A DNA stretch of 5,885 bases from Mariprofundus sp. (lineage in GTDB: Bacteria > Pseudomonadota > Zetaproteobacteria > Mariprofundales > Mariprofundaceae), in the NCBI GenBank assembly GCA_021772845.1, contig JAJFLF010000071.1, forward strand, positions 1 through 5,885. The letters are read 5' to 3'. How positions within the stretch are numbered: the stretch's first letter is position 1; each line of letters opens with the position of its first letter. The notes beneath the pieces are model-generated. The model was not told where the DNA came from and made no database searches. It was given only the letters and a program-made list of their open reading frames with translations. Positions 1 to 5,885 of this stretch are shown here, piece by piece. Both the position numbers and the translations under genes were made by a program.

Positions 1-156
1 ACATGTGCCTCTTCAAGTCGATATGAATCAGCAAACACACAAAACCAACTATATCTTGCCCTTGTTGTACGATTGAGATGAACCTTGATGCCAGACCTTT
101 GTTTTCACACACTCTGGGCCGGAAGCAGCCATTCAAAACTGTAGAAGTTTATTGTA
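1..156. other. Left-edge stretch without a supportable gene
   Basis: Short open frames exist on both strands. On the plus strand two frames are open from the edge, to stops at 74-76 and 79-81, so the tail of a gene convergent with pepA is possible. None can be identified from so few codons. No convincing promoter, tRNA or repeat was seen. Confidence 0.3.
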
Positions 157-197
157 GCCCTACGTGCACAAGTATTGTCAGCTTGTGCACGTAGGGC
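157..197 (-). terminator. Perfect 16-bp inverted repeat after pepA, probable transcript 3' end
   Basis: Arms at 157-172 and 182-197 are fully complementary over 16 bp around a 9-base loop. The hairpin begins 6 bases after the pepA stop codon, where a terminator would be expected. Neither strand has a clear T run after the stem (minus strand continues TACAATAAACTTC), and each arm contains the palindrome GTGCAC. It could be an atypical terminator, a 3'-end-protecting hairpin, or a protein-binding site. Confidence 0.55.
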
Positions 198-203
198 ACA
201 CAA

Positions 204-1706
204 TTAACTTACTTTTCTAGCCAGATAATCAACAACCAAACGTACGCCTGCACCTGTTCCACCTTTTGCAGAAATATCATTACCCTTCATGTTCCATGCT
301 GTGCCTGCGATATCAAGATGGGCCCAGGGCACATCGCCGACAAAGCGGGACAGGAAGCAGGCCGCTGTAATCGTACCACCATCACGACCGCCGATGTTTC
401 TGATATCGGCAATATCAGATTTAATCTGTTCCTGATATTCCTCATGCATGGGCAGCTCCCACACACGATCATAGGTGTGATCACCTGATAGTTTCAAATC
501 TTTTTTAATCTTTTCACCTGTACCCAACATACCTGTTGCATGCGAGCCCAACGCGACCACGCAGGCACCTGTTAGCGTGGCAAAATCGATAATTTCAGCC
601 GGCTTTTGTTCAGCGGCATAGGCCAATGCATCTGAAAGTATAATACGCCCTTCTGCATCGGTATTCTGGATTTCAATACTGATATCTTTCTTATAACCAA
701 CCAGAACATCACCCGGTTTGTAAGCGGCTGATCCCAACAGATTTTCAGTAGATGGAATCAGACCCAGCACATTGATCGGCAGATTCATGGCAGTAATCGC
801 CTTAAAGATACCCAGCACCACAGCTGAACCGCACATATCAAACTTCATCTCATCCATCTGAGCACCGGGTTTGATGGAAATACCGCCAGCATCAAAGGTC
901 AGACCTTTACCTACCAGTGCAACCGGAGCATCACCTTCATTTCCACCCTTATAATCCAGAATGATGAAACGCGGCTCTTTAGCCGAACCCTGATTCACTG
1001 CCAGCAGATTATTAAAACCAATCTCTTCGATGGCAGCTTTATCCATCACGGTTACATTGAGATTTTCATGACTCAGTGCAGCAGCCTGATCACCAAGAAA
1101 TTCAGGTGTACAGACATTACCCGGCTCATTGGAGAGATCACGTGCTAAATTAGTACCTGCAGAGACAGCCCGCGCCCGTGCAATCGCTGCCTCAGCTTTA
1201 TCCAAATCACTCCGGGATGAAATCATGATGGTGACCGAACGCAGATCACGATGTTTGTCATCTTTCTTATGTTTATATTTATCAAAACGATAGAGGCCCA
1301 GCTCTACACCTTCAGCCACCGCTTGCACCTTGTCTGCGATAGAGGCACCACGCACATTCAATTCCGTCAAGAACAGGGAAACATCACGTGCCCCGCTTCT
1401 CTCCAACTTGCGGGCAGCTTTTGCAGCCAGCACACGCAGTTTATGCAGACTCAGTTTCTTTTCATCACCCACACCCAAGAGTGTAACGCGCTGTGTAAAT
1501 GTGCCTTCCACATCATAGAGGGTCCTACTACCACCGAATGTGCCCATGCAATCGAACTTTCTTAAGAAATTCGGCAACACCTTACCGCTAGCTTGCTGCA
1601 ATGCTTTGCCCGATTCTGTTAATTTGCGACCTTCCAATAACGGTAGTACCACAGCGTCATCACGCTGTTTATGCGCATGCCCTGCTTTCACATTCAATTC
1701 GATCAT
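204..1706 (-). CDS. pepA: Cytosolic (leucyl) aminopeptidase PepA, M17 family
   Basis: PepA is a cytoplasmic, hexameric two-metal exopeptidase that removes N-terminal residues, with leucine favoured. In E. coli the protein also binds DNA (Xer recombination, carAB control); nothing here tests that role. From the ATG the protein has 500 residues, normal for the family. The N-terminal domain covers about 1-165 and the catalytic domain about 170-500. All active-site residues of E. coli PepA have counterparts: K267 and D272 in VGKGLTFDAGG, K279, D290, D350 and E352 in NTDAEGR, and R354. The residue after the NTDAEGR signature is Ile, where Leu is usual, a conservative change. A TATACA at 1737-1732 on the minus strand could be a -10 element, but no good -35 is visible. 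The 205-base gap from trkH suggests its own promoter or RNA-level control. Confidence 0.97.
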   Translation of the reverse strand: MIELNVKAGHAHKQRDDAVVLPLLEGRKLTESGKALQQASGKVLPNFLRKFDCMGTFGGSRTLYDVEGTFTQRVTLLGVGDEKKLSLHKLRVLAAKAARKLERSGARDVSLFLTELNVRGASIADKVQAVAEGVELGLYRFDKYKHKKDDKHRDLRSVTIMISSRSDLDKAEAAIARARAVSAGTNLARDLSNEPGNVCTPEFLGDQAAALSHENLNVTVMDKAAIEEIGFNNLLAVNQGSAKEPRFIILDYKGGNEGDAPVALVGKGLTFDAGGISIKPGAQMDEMKFDMCGSAVVLGIFKAITAMNLPINVLGLIPSTENLLGSAAYKPGDVLVGYKKDISIEIQNTDAEGRIILSDALAYAAEQKPAEIIDFATLTGACVVALGSHATGMLGTGEKIKKDLKLSGDHTYDRVWELPMHEEYQEQIKSDIADIRNIGGRDGGTITAACFLSRFVGDVPWAHLDIAGTAWNMKGNDISAKGGTGAGVRLVVDYLARKVS

Positions 1707-1712
1707 AAAACA

Positions 1713-1716
1713 CTCC
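1713..1716 (-). promoter_or_regulatory. Ribosome binding site deciding the pepA start
   Basis: GGAG lies 6 bases before the ATG at 1706. It overlaps an in-frame TTG at 1718-1716, which would add four residues but has no better site of its own. The ATG is therefore preferred. Confidence 0.75.
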
Positions 1717-1787
1717 AAAAATTAAAACAGATGTATAAACACAAGTAACTGATTCAGATTGCCACTAGTTTTTATGAGGACACCAAC

Positions 1788-1827
1788 AGTAGGCGCTTTT
1801 AGGCGAGGCGAAAGAACGGAGCCTACT
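1788..1827 (-). repeat. Hairpin 3, 7-bp stem in trkH-pepA gap
   Basis: AGTAGGC (minus strand, 1827-1821) pairs perfectly with GCCTACT (1794-1788) around a 26-base loop. Inside the loop CTTT (1814-1811) can pair with AAAG (1799-1796). No T run follows on either strand, so it does not look like a standard rho-independent terminator of trkH, although a role in transcript-end formation is not excluded. Confidence 0.4.
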
Positions 1828-1831
1828 ACTG

Positions 1832-1861
1832 GCCGCTCTCGCACTTCCTGTGCTACGCGGC
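1832..1861 (-). repeat. Hairpin 2 with AGGAA loop (CsrA/RsmA-site-like)
   Basis: On the minus strand an outer stem GCCGC/GCGGC (1861-1857 with 1836-1832) encloses an inner stem GCAC/GTGC (1853-1850 with 1844-1841) and the loop AGGAA. It contains CAGGAAG, again a CsrB-type repeat form. The stem differs from hairpin 1 while the core ACAGGA(T/A)GT is kept. Confidence 0.5.
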
Positions 1862-1865
1862 ATTT

Positions 1866-1878
1866 GAACATCCTGTTC
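1866..1878 (-). repeat. Hairpin 1 with GGA loop (CsrA/RsmA-site-like)
   Basis: On the minus strand GAACA-GGA-TGTTC is a perfect 5-bp stem with a three-base GGA loop. It contains CAGGATG, one form of the CAGGA(U/A/C)G repeat known from CsrB-type RNAs, where GGA in an apical loop is the CsrA contact. Binding here is inferred, not shown. Confidence 0.5.
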
Positions 1879-1911
1879 GGCATAAGTCACCCGGGCCTTC
1901 TTAGCAGTTAC

Positions 1912-3348
1912 TCAGTTACGCCAGAATTCTGGGACCAGCAGTACAAAGAAGGTATAGATCTCCAAACGCCCAAGCACCATACTAAAAATCAATACCGATT
2001 TTGCCATATCAGGCAACGATGCATAATTAGAGTAAGGCCCCACATCACCAAAACCGGGCCCGGTATTGGTAATACAGGCTGCTGCTGCAGTAAATGCTGT
2101 CACCATATCAACACCGGTCATTGCCACCAGCACAGCAACAACGAGATAGCAGACAATAAACAGGACGGCAAAGCCCCATAAGGCTTCAGTAACTCCGGCT
2201 GAAATACGCTGGTTCCCCATTTTCACATGAATCACACCATGAGGATGCACCAACCGCCGAATTTCGCGTAAACCCTGACGAAACAGCAGTAAAATACGTA
2301 CCACTTTCATACCACCACCGGTTGAACCGGCACACGCACCGACGAACATTGTTAACAGTAACAGAAGCGTAGCTCCTGCTGGCCACAAACTATAATCACT
2401 GACAGCAAAACCTGTTGTGGTCGCAATCGAAACCACATTAAACAGCACATCAATGCCTTCTTCACCACTTGAGTCCAATATTACGCTGATCAGCACCACC
2501 AGCACACCAATCCAGATAATATAGGTGCGGAACTCTTCATCCCTGAAGTAGGTACGCAGGGAAAATCCTCGCAATGCTGCAGCAAAATGAAGTGTGAAAT
2601 TGACTCCGGCCAGCACCATAAAGAACACACCAATCAGCTTCAGTGTAGGACTATCAAAATATCCAAAACTGGCATCATGGGTAGAGAACCCACCAATAGC
2701 TACCGTACACATGGCATGGTTAATAGCGTCAAAAGTGTTCATGCCACCCAGGTCATATGCTATTGCACAGATGATTGTCATGCCGAGATACAAAAACCAC
2801 AATAGTTTGGCCGTTTCAGTCACGCGTGCTGTCAATTTATCTTTTACAGGCCCCGGCGTTTCCGCCTTGAACAGCTGCATACCACCCACGCCCAATAGTG
2901 GCATAACCGCTACAGCCAAAACGATGATTCCCATGCCTCCCAACCACTCCTGCATGGAACGCCAAAACAGTATCGAGCGGGGAAGATCATCAAGACCTGA
3001 TAAAACAGTGGCTCCGGTGGTGGTCAGCCCTGAAGCAGACTCAAACATGGCGTCCACCATCGAAGGTAGAGTGCCCGTCGTCCAGAATGGTACAGCGCCA
3101 ATCAATGCCAGCACCAGCCACGCCAGGGCAACAATAAGGAAACCATCACGGTGTGTTAAACGCTTCGGAGCCCCTCCGCCAAATCGCATCATGGCAAAAC
3201 CAATCAGAATAACAATTGCTCCAGCTTCGAGAAACTCGGCAATATGTCCCGCATCATAATACATCGCCACAAAAGCAGGCACGATCATGCTTGCCCCATA
3301 CAGGGTTACAAGCACACCAATAGTCCAAATTACGCCTTTAGGATGCAT
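1912..3348 (-). CDS. trkH: Trk potassium uptake system membrane subunit TrkH
   Basis: TrkH is the inner-membrane K+ channel subunit that works with TrkA. The 478 residues are close to the 483 of the E. coli protein. Four pore-loop repeats are visible: TTTGAT (109-114), IGGFST (218-223), TTTGF (310-314) and TNTGPG (427-432). Each supplies a filter glycine. The intramembrane gating loop GSTGGG (341-346) and the C-terminal GRLEIYTFF (460-468) also match the family. Hydrophobic segments lie at about 5-27, 41-56, 70-90, 137-153, 182-200, 235-257, 275-292, 325-345, 390-411 and 450-473. The start ATG is 3 bases after the trkA stop, and the N-terminus aligns with known TrkH (MHxx followed at once by a membrane helix). 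The only nearby GGAG (3361-3364) sits 12 bases upstream, which is long, so coupling to trkA translation is likely. The stop abuts the structured trkH-pepA intergenic region. Confidence 0.96.
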   Translation of the reverse strand: MHPKGVIWTIGVLVTLYGASMIVPAFVAMYYDAGHIAEFLEAGAIVILIGFAMMRFGGGAPKRLTHRDGFLIVALAWLVLALIGAVPFWTTGTLPSMVDAMFESASGLTTTGATVLSGLDDLPRSILFWRSMQEWLGGMGIIVLAVAVMPLLGVGGMQLFKAETPGPVKDKLTARVTETAKLLWFLYLGMTIICAIAYDLGGMNTFDAINHAMCTVAIGGFSTHDASFGYFDSPTLKLIGVFFMVLAGVNFTLHFAAALRGFSLRTYFRDEEFRTYIIWIGVLVVLISVILDSSGEEGIDVLFNVVSIATTTGFAVSDYSLWPAGATLLLLLTMFVGACAGSTGGGMKVVRILLLFRQGLREIRRLVHPHGVIHVKMGNQRISAGVTEALWGFAVLFIVCYLVVAVLVAMTGVDMVTAFTAAAACITNTGPGFGDVGPYSNYASLPDMAKSVLIFSMVLGRLEIYTFFVLLVPEFWRN

Positions 3349-3351
3349 GGC

Positions 3352-4725
3352 TTAAAAGAACTCCAAATGCACTTCGAACAATTTTTCTACCTCGACAACC
3401 GATGCACTGGTTGTCACGATCAATACATGATCATGGCTTTCAACTTCAATATCACCATTCGGTACAATCACTTTCCCATCACGCAAAATTGCACCAATCA
3501 CGGTATCGTCCGGTAAATTCAGCAAGCGCAGCGGTGTATTCAAAATAGCACTGGTTTCCAGAGCCTCTGCTTCCAGCACTTCCAAATTACCATCGGCCAG
3601 CGAGGCCATGCCGTGAATTTTCCCCTTACGCACAAAGCTCAGCATCGATGCCACGGTCGACAGGCGTGGAGATACCGTGACATCCAAACCAATCTGGCGC
3701 ACCAACTGCCCGTAAATAGAACGGTTCACCAGGGTCACGACATGCGGAACACCATAACGTTTGGCAATTAAACTACTGAGAATATTAGTCTCATCATCAT
3801 TGGTCATGGCAAGAAAATCATCCATTTTATCAATGTTCTCTTCTTCCAATAACTTCTGATCCAGAGCATCTCCATGAATCACAACAACATTATCAAATTG
3901 ATCCGATAGCCACTCAGCTCTGGCTTTATTAAATTCGATCACTTTCACAAGTGAGCCTACTTTTTCCAACTCTTTGGCCACAATAAATCCGATATGACCA
4001 CCACCAACCATCAATACATTGCGCCCCTGCGGGGAGTGACAGGTAAAATCAAGTACCCGCATCAATGGATCAAGCTGCTCTTTCGCAACTGCCACATAAA
4101 TACTATCCCCAGCCAACAACACCGTTTGACCATTAGGAATGCGCCAACGCCCATTATGTTCATGGGCCACAACATAAACGCGCAGATCCCCCATCACTTC
4201 AGGTAACTCCATCAGCGATAGACCAGCCAGATTACTCTTGGGACGAACGGTAAATTCAACCAGCTGAATAGCACCATCAAAAAACTCTCGAGCATCGAGC
4301 GCACTCGATACATTCAAGCGCCCCATCACCACCTTGGCCGCTTCCCCTTCCGGTGAAATAATTACATCAATAGGCAAATCATCACGGCCAATCAAACCAG
4401 GATAATTGGCGTAATCCGGCTCACGCACACGGGCCAGTTTAGTAGGCACCTTAAACAGCGAATGCGCCACCTGACAGGCCAGCATATTCACTTCATCATT
4501 GGTGGTCACTGCAATCAACAAATCGGCGTTGGCAGCCCCAGCATACTCCAGAACAGTGGGATGTGATGCCTGCCCACAAACGGTTTTTACATCCATTGAA
4601 TCTGCAATCACTTGCAGTCGATCCCCATCCTGATCAACCACTGACACATTATTGCCCTCTGCAGAAAGGCGGCTAGCGATATGATAACCCACCTCTCCAG
4701 CCCCTAGAATAACAACATTCTTCAT
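3352..4725 (-). CDS. trkA: Trk potassium uptake system regulatory subunit TrkA
   Basis: TrkA is the peripheral cytoplasmic subunit that binds nucleotide and gates the K+ channel TrkH. The 457 residues match the usual length of about 458 and show the duplicated RCK architecture. The first Rossmann domain starts with GAGEVG (8-13) and has an acidic residue at the end of its second strand (D31). It is followed by a TrkA_C domain at about 155-215. The second Rossmann domain has GGGHIG (241-246) with E264, followed by a second TrkA_C domain at about 385-440. The start is supported by an AAGGAG site 5 bases upstream and by the glycine motif beginning right after MKNVVIL. The gene overlaps the ntrX-like stop by four bases and ends 3 bases before trkH, so all three are probably one transcript. 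Nothing looks truncated or altered. Confidence 0.97.
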   Translation of the reverse strand: MKNVVILGAGEVGYHIASRLSAEGNNVSVVDQDGDRLQVIADSMDVKTVCGQASHPTVLEYAGAANADLLIAVTTNDEVNMLACQVAHSLFKVPTKLARVREPDYANYPGLIGRDDLPIDVIISPEGEAAKVVMGRLNVSSALDAREFFDGAIQLVEFTVRPKSNLAGLSLMELPEVMGDLRVYVVAHEHNGRWRIPNGQTVLLAGDSIYVAVAKEQLDPLMRVLDFTCHSPQGRNVLMVGGGHIGFIVAKELEKVGSLVKVIEFNKARAEWLSDQFDNVVVIHGDALDQKLLEEENIDKMDDFLAMTNDDETNILSSLIAKRYGVPHVVTLVNRSIYGQLVRQIGLDVTVSPRLSTVASMLSFVRKGKIHGMASLADGNLEVLEAEALETSAILNTPLRLLNLPDDTVIGAILRDGKVIVPNGDIEVESHDHVLIVTTSASVVEVEKLFEVHLEFF

Positions 4726-5885
4726 GAGGACTCCTTCTCCGACGGCACTAACCCGAACGATTTAATCTTGCGATGCAATTGACTGCGCTCCATACCTATA
4801 TCTGCGGATGTTCGACTGATATTCCAGTCATGTTTATCCAGATGCTGAAGCAGATAGATGCGTTCAAACGCTTCTCGCGCATCATGAAAGTTATCTATTT
4901 CCTCATCATCACTGGCATATTGAGACAGACGAGCAGCCTCCCCATATGCTGAATGTGCTGATGCAGTCTGAGTGGAAGATTGATCTGGTGGAAGCATTCT
5001 GGATAGCGTCATCTGTTCACCCGGCATCAAAATATGGCAGCGTTCAATATAATTACGCAACTCACGCACATTACCCGGCCAGGCGTATAATTTAAGAGCC
5101 TCAATCACATCGGCGTCAAAACGTACTGCTTCGCCACCCAATATTTTTGCCTGCTCATCAGCCAGTGTCTCCAATAACAGAGGCAAATCATCCAGGCGTT
5201 GTTTAAGCGCAGGCATATGAATAGAGACCACATTCAAGCGGTAATAAAAATCTTCTCTTAGTTTTTCTTCACGCAATACCTGATCAAGGTCTCGGGTACT
5301 GGCTGCAATCAACCGTACATTGCTCGGTAGCGATGTAGGATTGCCTAAACGCTGGATCACACGTTCTTGCAGCACCCGCAGCACTTTCGCCTGTGCCGCC
5401 ATACTCAACTCAGTGACTTCATCAAAAAACAACGTTCCATTGTGGGCCGTTTCAAAGCTGCCTCGCTGCGCATGCAGAGCTCCGGAAAAAGCACCTTTTT
5501 CATGCCCAAAGAGTTCTGAATCCATTCTTCCCGCAGCTACGCTGGCAGTATTCACCTCAACAAATGGTGCATCTCTCCTTTTTGAAGCAGCATGTAACAT
5601 GCGTGCCGCCACAGCTTTTCCCGTACCGTGTTCACCAAGCACCAGTACCGGAGCATCAGAGAGAGCAATGCGCTTAATCAATGTTCTTACCTCAGAGATC
5701 GCAGCACTATCACCAATCAATTCCTGCCGACTATGATGTATCACATCCTGACGTTTCAGATCTCTATTCTCTTGCTCCATGCGGCGTTTTTGTACTGCAT
5801 TGCGTGCTAAAATCATCAAACGATCAAAAGAGAGTGGCTTTTCAACAAAATCAAACGCACCTTGCCTGGTCGCCCTTACAGCCGT
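4722..5885 (-). CDS. ntrX: NtrX-type sigma54-dependent response regulator (5' end outside window)
   Basis: This is a two-component response regulator that would activate sigma54 RNA polymerase by ATP hydrolysis. The frame stays open to the window edge, giving 387 visible residues and no start codon. A TTG near 5819 is an internal Leu: the codons before it read GAFDFVEKPLS, the end of a receiver domain with its conserved Lys-Pro. Counting from the edge, a charged linker (about 32-47) is followed by an AAA+ domain with Walker A GEHGTGK (84-90), sigma54 loop GAFSGA (131-136), Walker B GTLFFDE (150-156), paired arginines in LREDFYYRL (210, 216) and WPGNVREL (269-276). A Fis-type helix-turn-helix occupies about 353-378. 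Three positions depart from the usual consensus: His for Ser in Walker A, Ser for Thr in the sigma54 loop, and AAST where AATN is common in sensor I. The stop overlaps the trkA start. NtrX is preferred over other NtrC-family members because of the EKP receiver end and the trkA-trkH neighbours; the partner kinase NtrY would lie beyond the edge. Confidence 0.88.
   Translation of the reverse strand, partial: TAVRATRQGAFDFVEKPLSFDRLMILARNAVQKRRMEQENRDLKRQDVIHHSRQELIGDSAAISEVRTLIKRIALSDAPVLVLGEHGTGKAVAARMLHAASKRRDAPFVEVNTASVAAGRMDSELFGHEKGAFSGALHAQRGSFETAHNGTLFFDEVTELSMAAQAKVLRVLQERVIQRLGNPTSLPSNVRLIAASTRDLDQVLREEKLREDFYYRLNVVSIHMPALKQRLDDLPLLLETLADEQAKILGGEAVRFDADVIEALKLYAWPGNVRELRNYIERCHILMPGEQMTLSRMLPPDQSSTQTASAHSAYGEAARLSQYASDDEEIDNFHDAREAFERIYLLQHLDKHDWNISRTSADIGMERSQLHRKIKSFGLVPSEKESS
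4731..4736 (-). promoter_or_regulatory. Ribosome binding site of trkA
   Basis: AAGGAG lies 5 bases before the trkA ATG, inside the last codons of the ntrX-like gene. It fixes the trkA start at 4725, and with the ATGA overlap it suggests translational coupling of the two genes. Confidence 0.85.

Larger units (their letters stand above)
1744..1912 (-). other. Structured RNA-like intergenic element between trkH and pepA
   Basis: Read on the minus strand, this region has an 8-base arm AGTAACTG (1912-1905), then three hairpins in a row, then the complementary arm CAGTTACT (1751-1744). Two G-U pairs could extend this closing helix by two steps outward. If it forms, the whole is a multibranch junction whose first arm touches the trkH stop codon. 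No open frame of note reads through it in the gene direction. CGGCAT occurs twice on the plus strand (1858-1863 and 1878-1883), bracketing the first hairpin. What is seen is the dense inverted-repeat content. A role as pepA leader, trkH 3' UTR, independent small RNA or dispersed repeat is inference. An 8-base inverted repeat alone can arise by chance in 200 bases, so the closing helix is the weakest part. Confidence 0.4.

Noticed and set aside
1..81. Plus-strand frames open from the window edge, ending at 76 and 81
   Set aside because: One may be the tail of a convergent gene, but about 25 codons without a known motif cannot be identified.
49..132. A 27-codon minus-strand open frame downstream of pepA
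   Set aside because: It has no ribosome binding site and no recognisable peptide; such lengths arise by chance.
1720..1775. A sigma54 promoter before pepA (TGGCA near 1766 on the minus strand)
   Set aside because: The required GC of the -12 element is not present at the right spacing.
1744..1912. MITE or insertion-sequence remnant bounded by the AGTAACTG inverted repeat
   Set aside because: No target-site duplication flanks the arms and no transposase fragment is present; the short repeat is better read as a possible RNA helix or chance.
1759..2181. A 140-codon plus-strand open frame running from the intergenic gap into trkH
   Set aside because: It crosses the structured element and then lies antisense to the conserved trkH end; its translation resembles no known protein.
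2594..3259. A 221-codon open frame on the plus strand opposite trkH
   Set aside because: It is fully antisense to a conserved membrane protein, has no recognisable domain, and its composition is what the complement of trkH codons gives.
4626..4632. CAGGATG on the minus strand inside trkA (and again at 5744-5750 inside ntrX) as CsrA sites
   Set aside because: Neither copy sits in an evident hairpin loop; these are expected chance matches and serve as a control for the intergenic pair.
5817..5819. TTG as start of the ntrX-like gene
   Set aside because: The same frame continues upstream with a clear receiver-domain end (GAFDFVEKP), so this codon is an internal leucine.

Overview
The window holds four protein genes, all on the minus strand. 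In transcription order (right to left) they are an NtrX-type sigma54-dependent response regulator cut by the right edge, trkA, trkH, and then, after a 205-base gap, pepA. The proteins and gene order fit a proteobacterium of moderate GC content. The trkA-trkH pair directly behind an ntrX-like gene points to Gammaproteobacteria or a relative such as Zetaproteobacteria; the sequence alone does not settle which.

Right part (1912-5885): ntrX, trkA and trkH form a tight operon. The ntrX stop and trkA start share an ATGA overlap, and trkA and trkH are 3 bases apart. TrkH is the potassium-translocating membrane subunit and TrkA its nucleotide-binding cytoplasmic gating subunit, so together they make one K+ uptake system. 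The NtrX-like protein is an AAA+ activator with a Fis-type DNA-binding end; its receiver domain lies mostly outside the window. Its sigma54-contacting loop reads GAFSGA rather than GAFTGA.

Middle (1707-1911): the trkH-pepA gap is rich in inverted repeats. On the minus strand it can fold into three consecutive hairpins enclosed by a possible closing helix. Two of the hairpins present ACAGGA(T/A)GT with GGA in the apical loop, the pattern of CsrA/RsmA binding hairpins. This is the least ordinary element in the window. It may be a cis-regulatory leader, a small RNA or a dispersed intergenic repeat.

Left part (1-1706): pepA encodes a complete M17 leucyl aminopeptidase with all metal ligands. Its start is best placed at an ATG behind a GGAG site, not at an upstream TTG. 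Just after its stop lies a perfect 16-bp inverted repeat without a clear T tract. No supportable gene was found in the remaining 156 bases.
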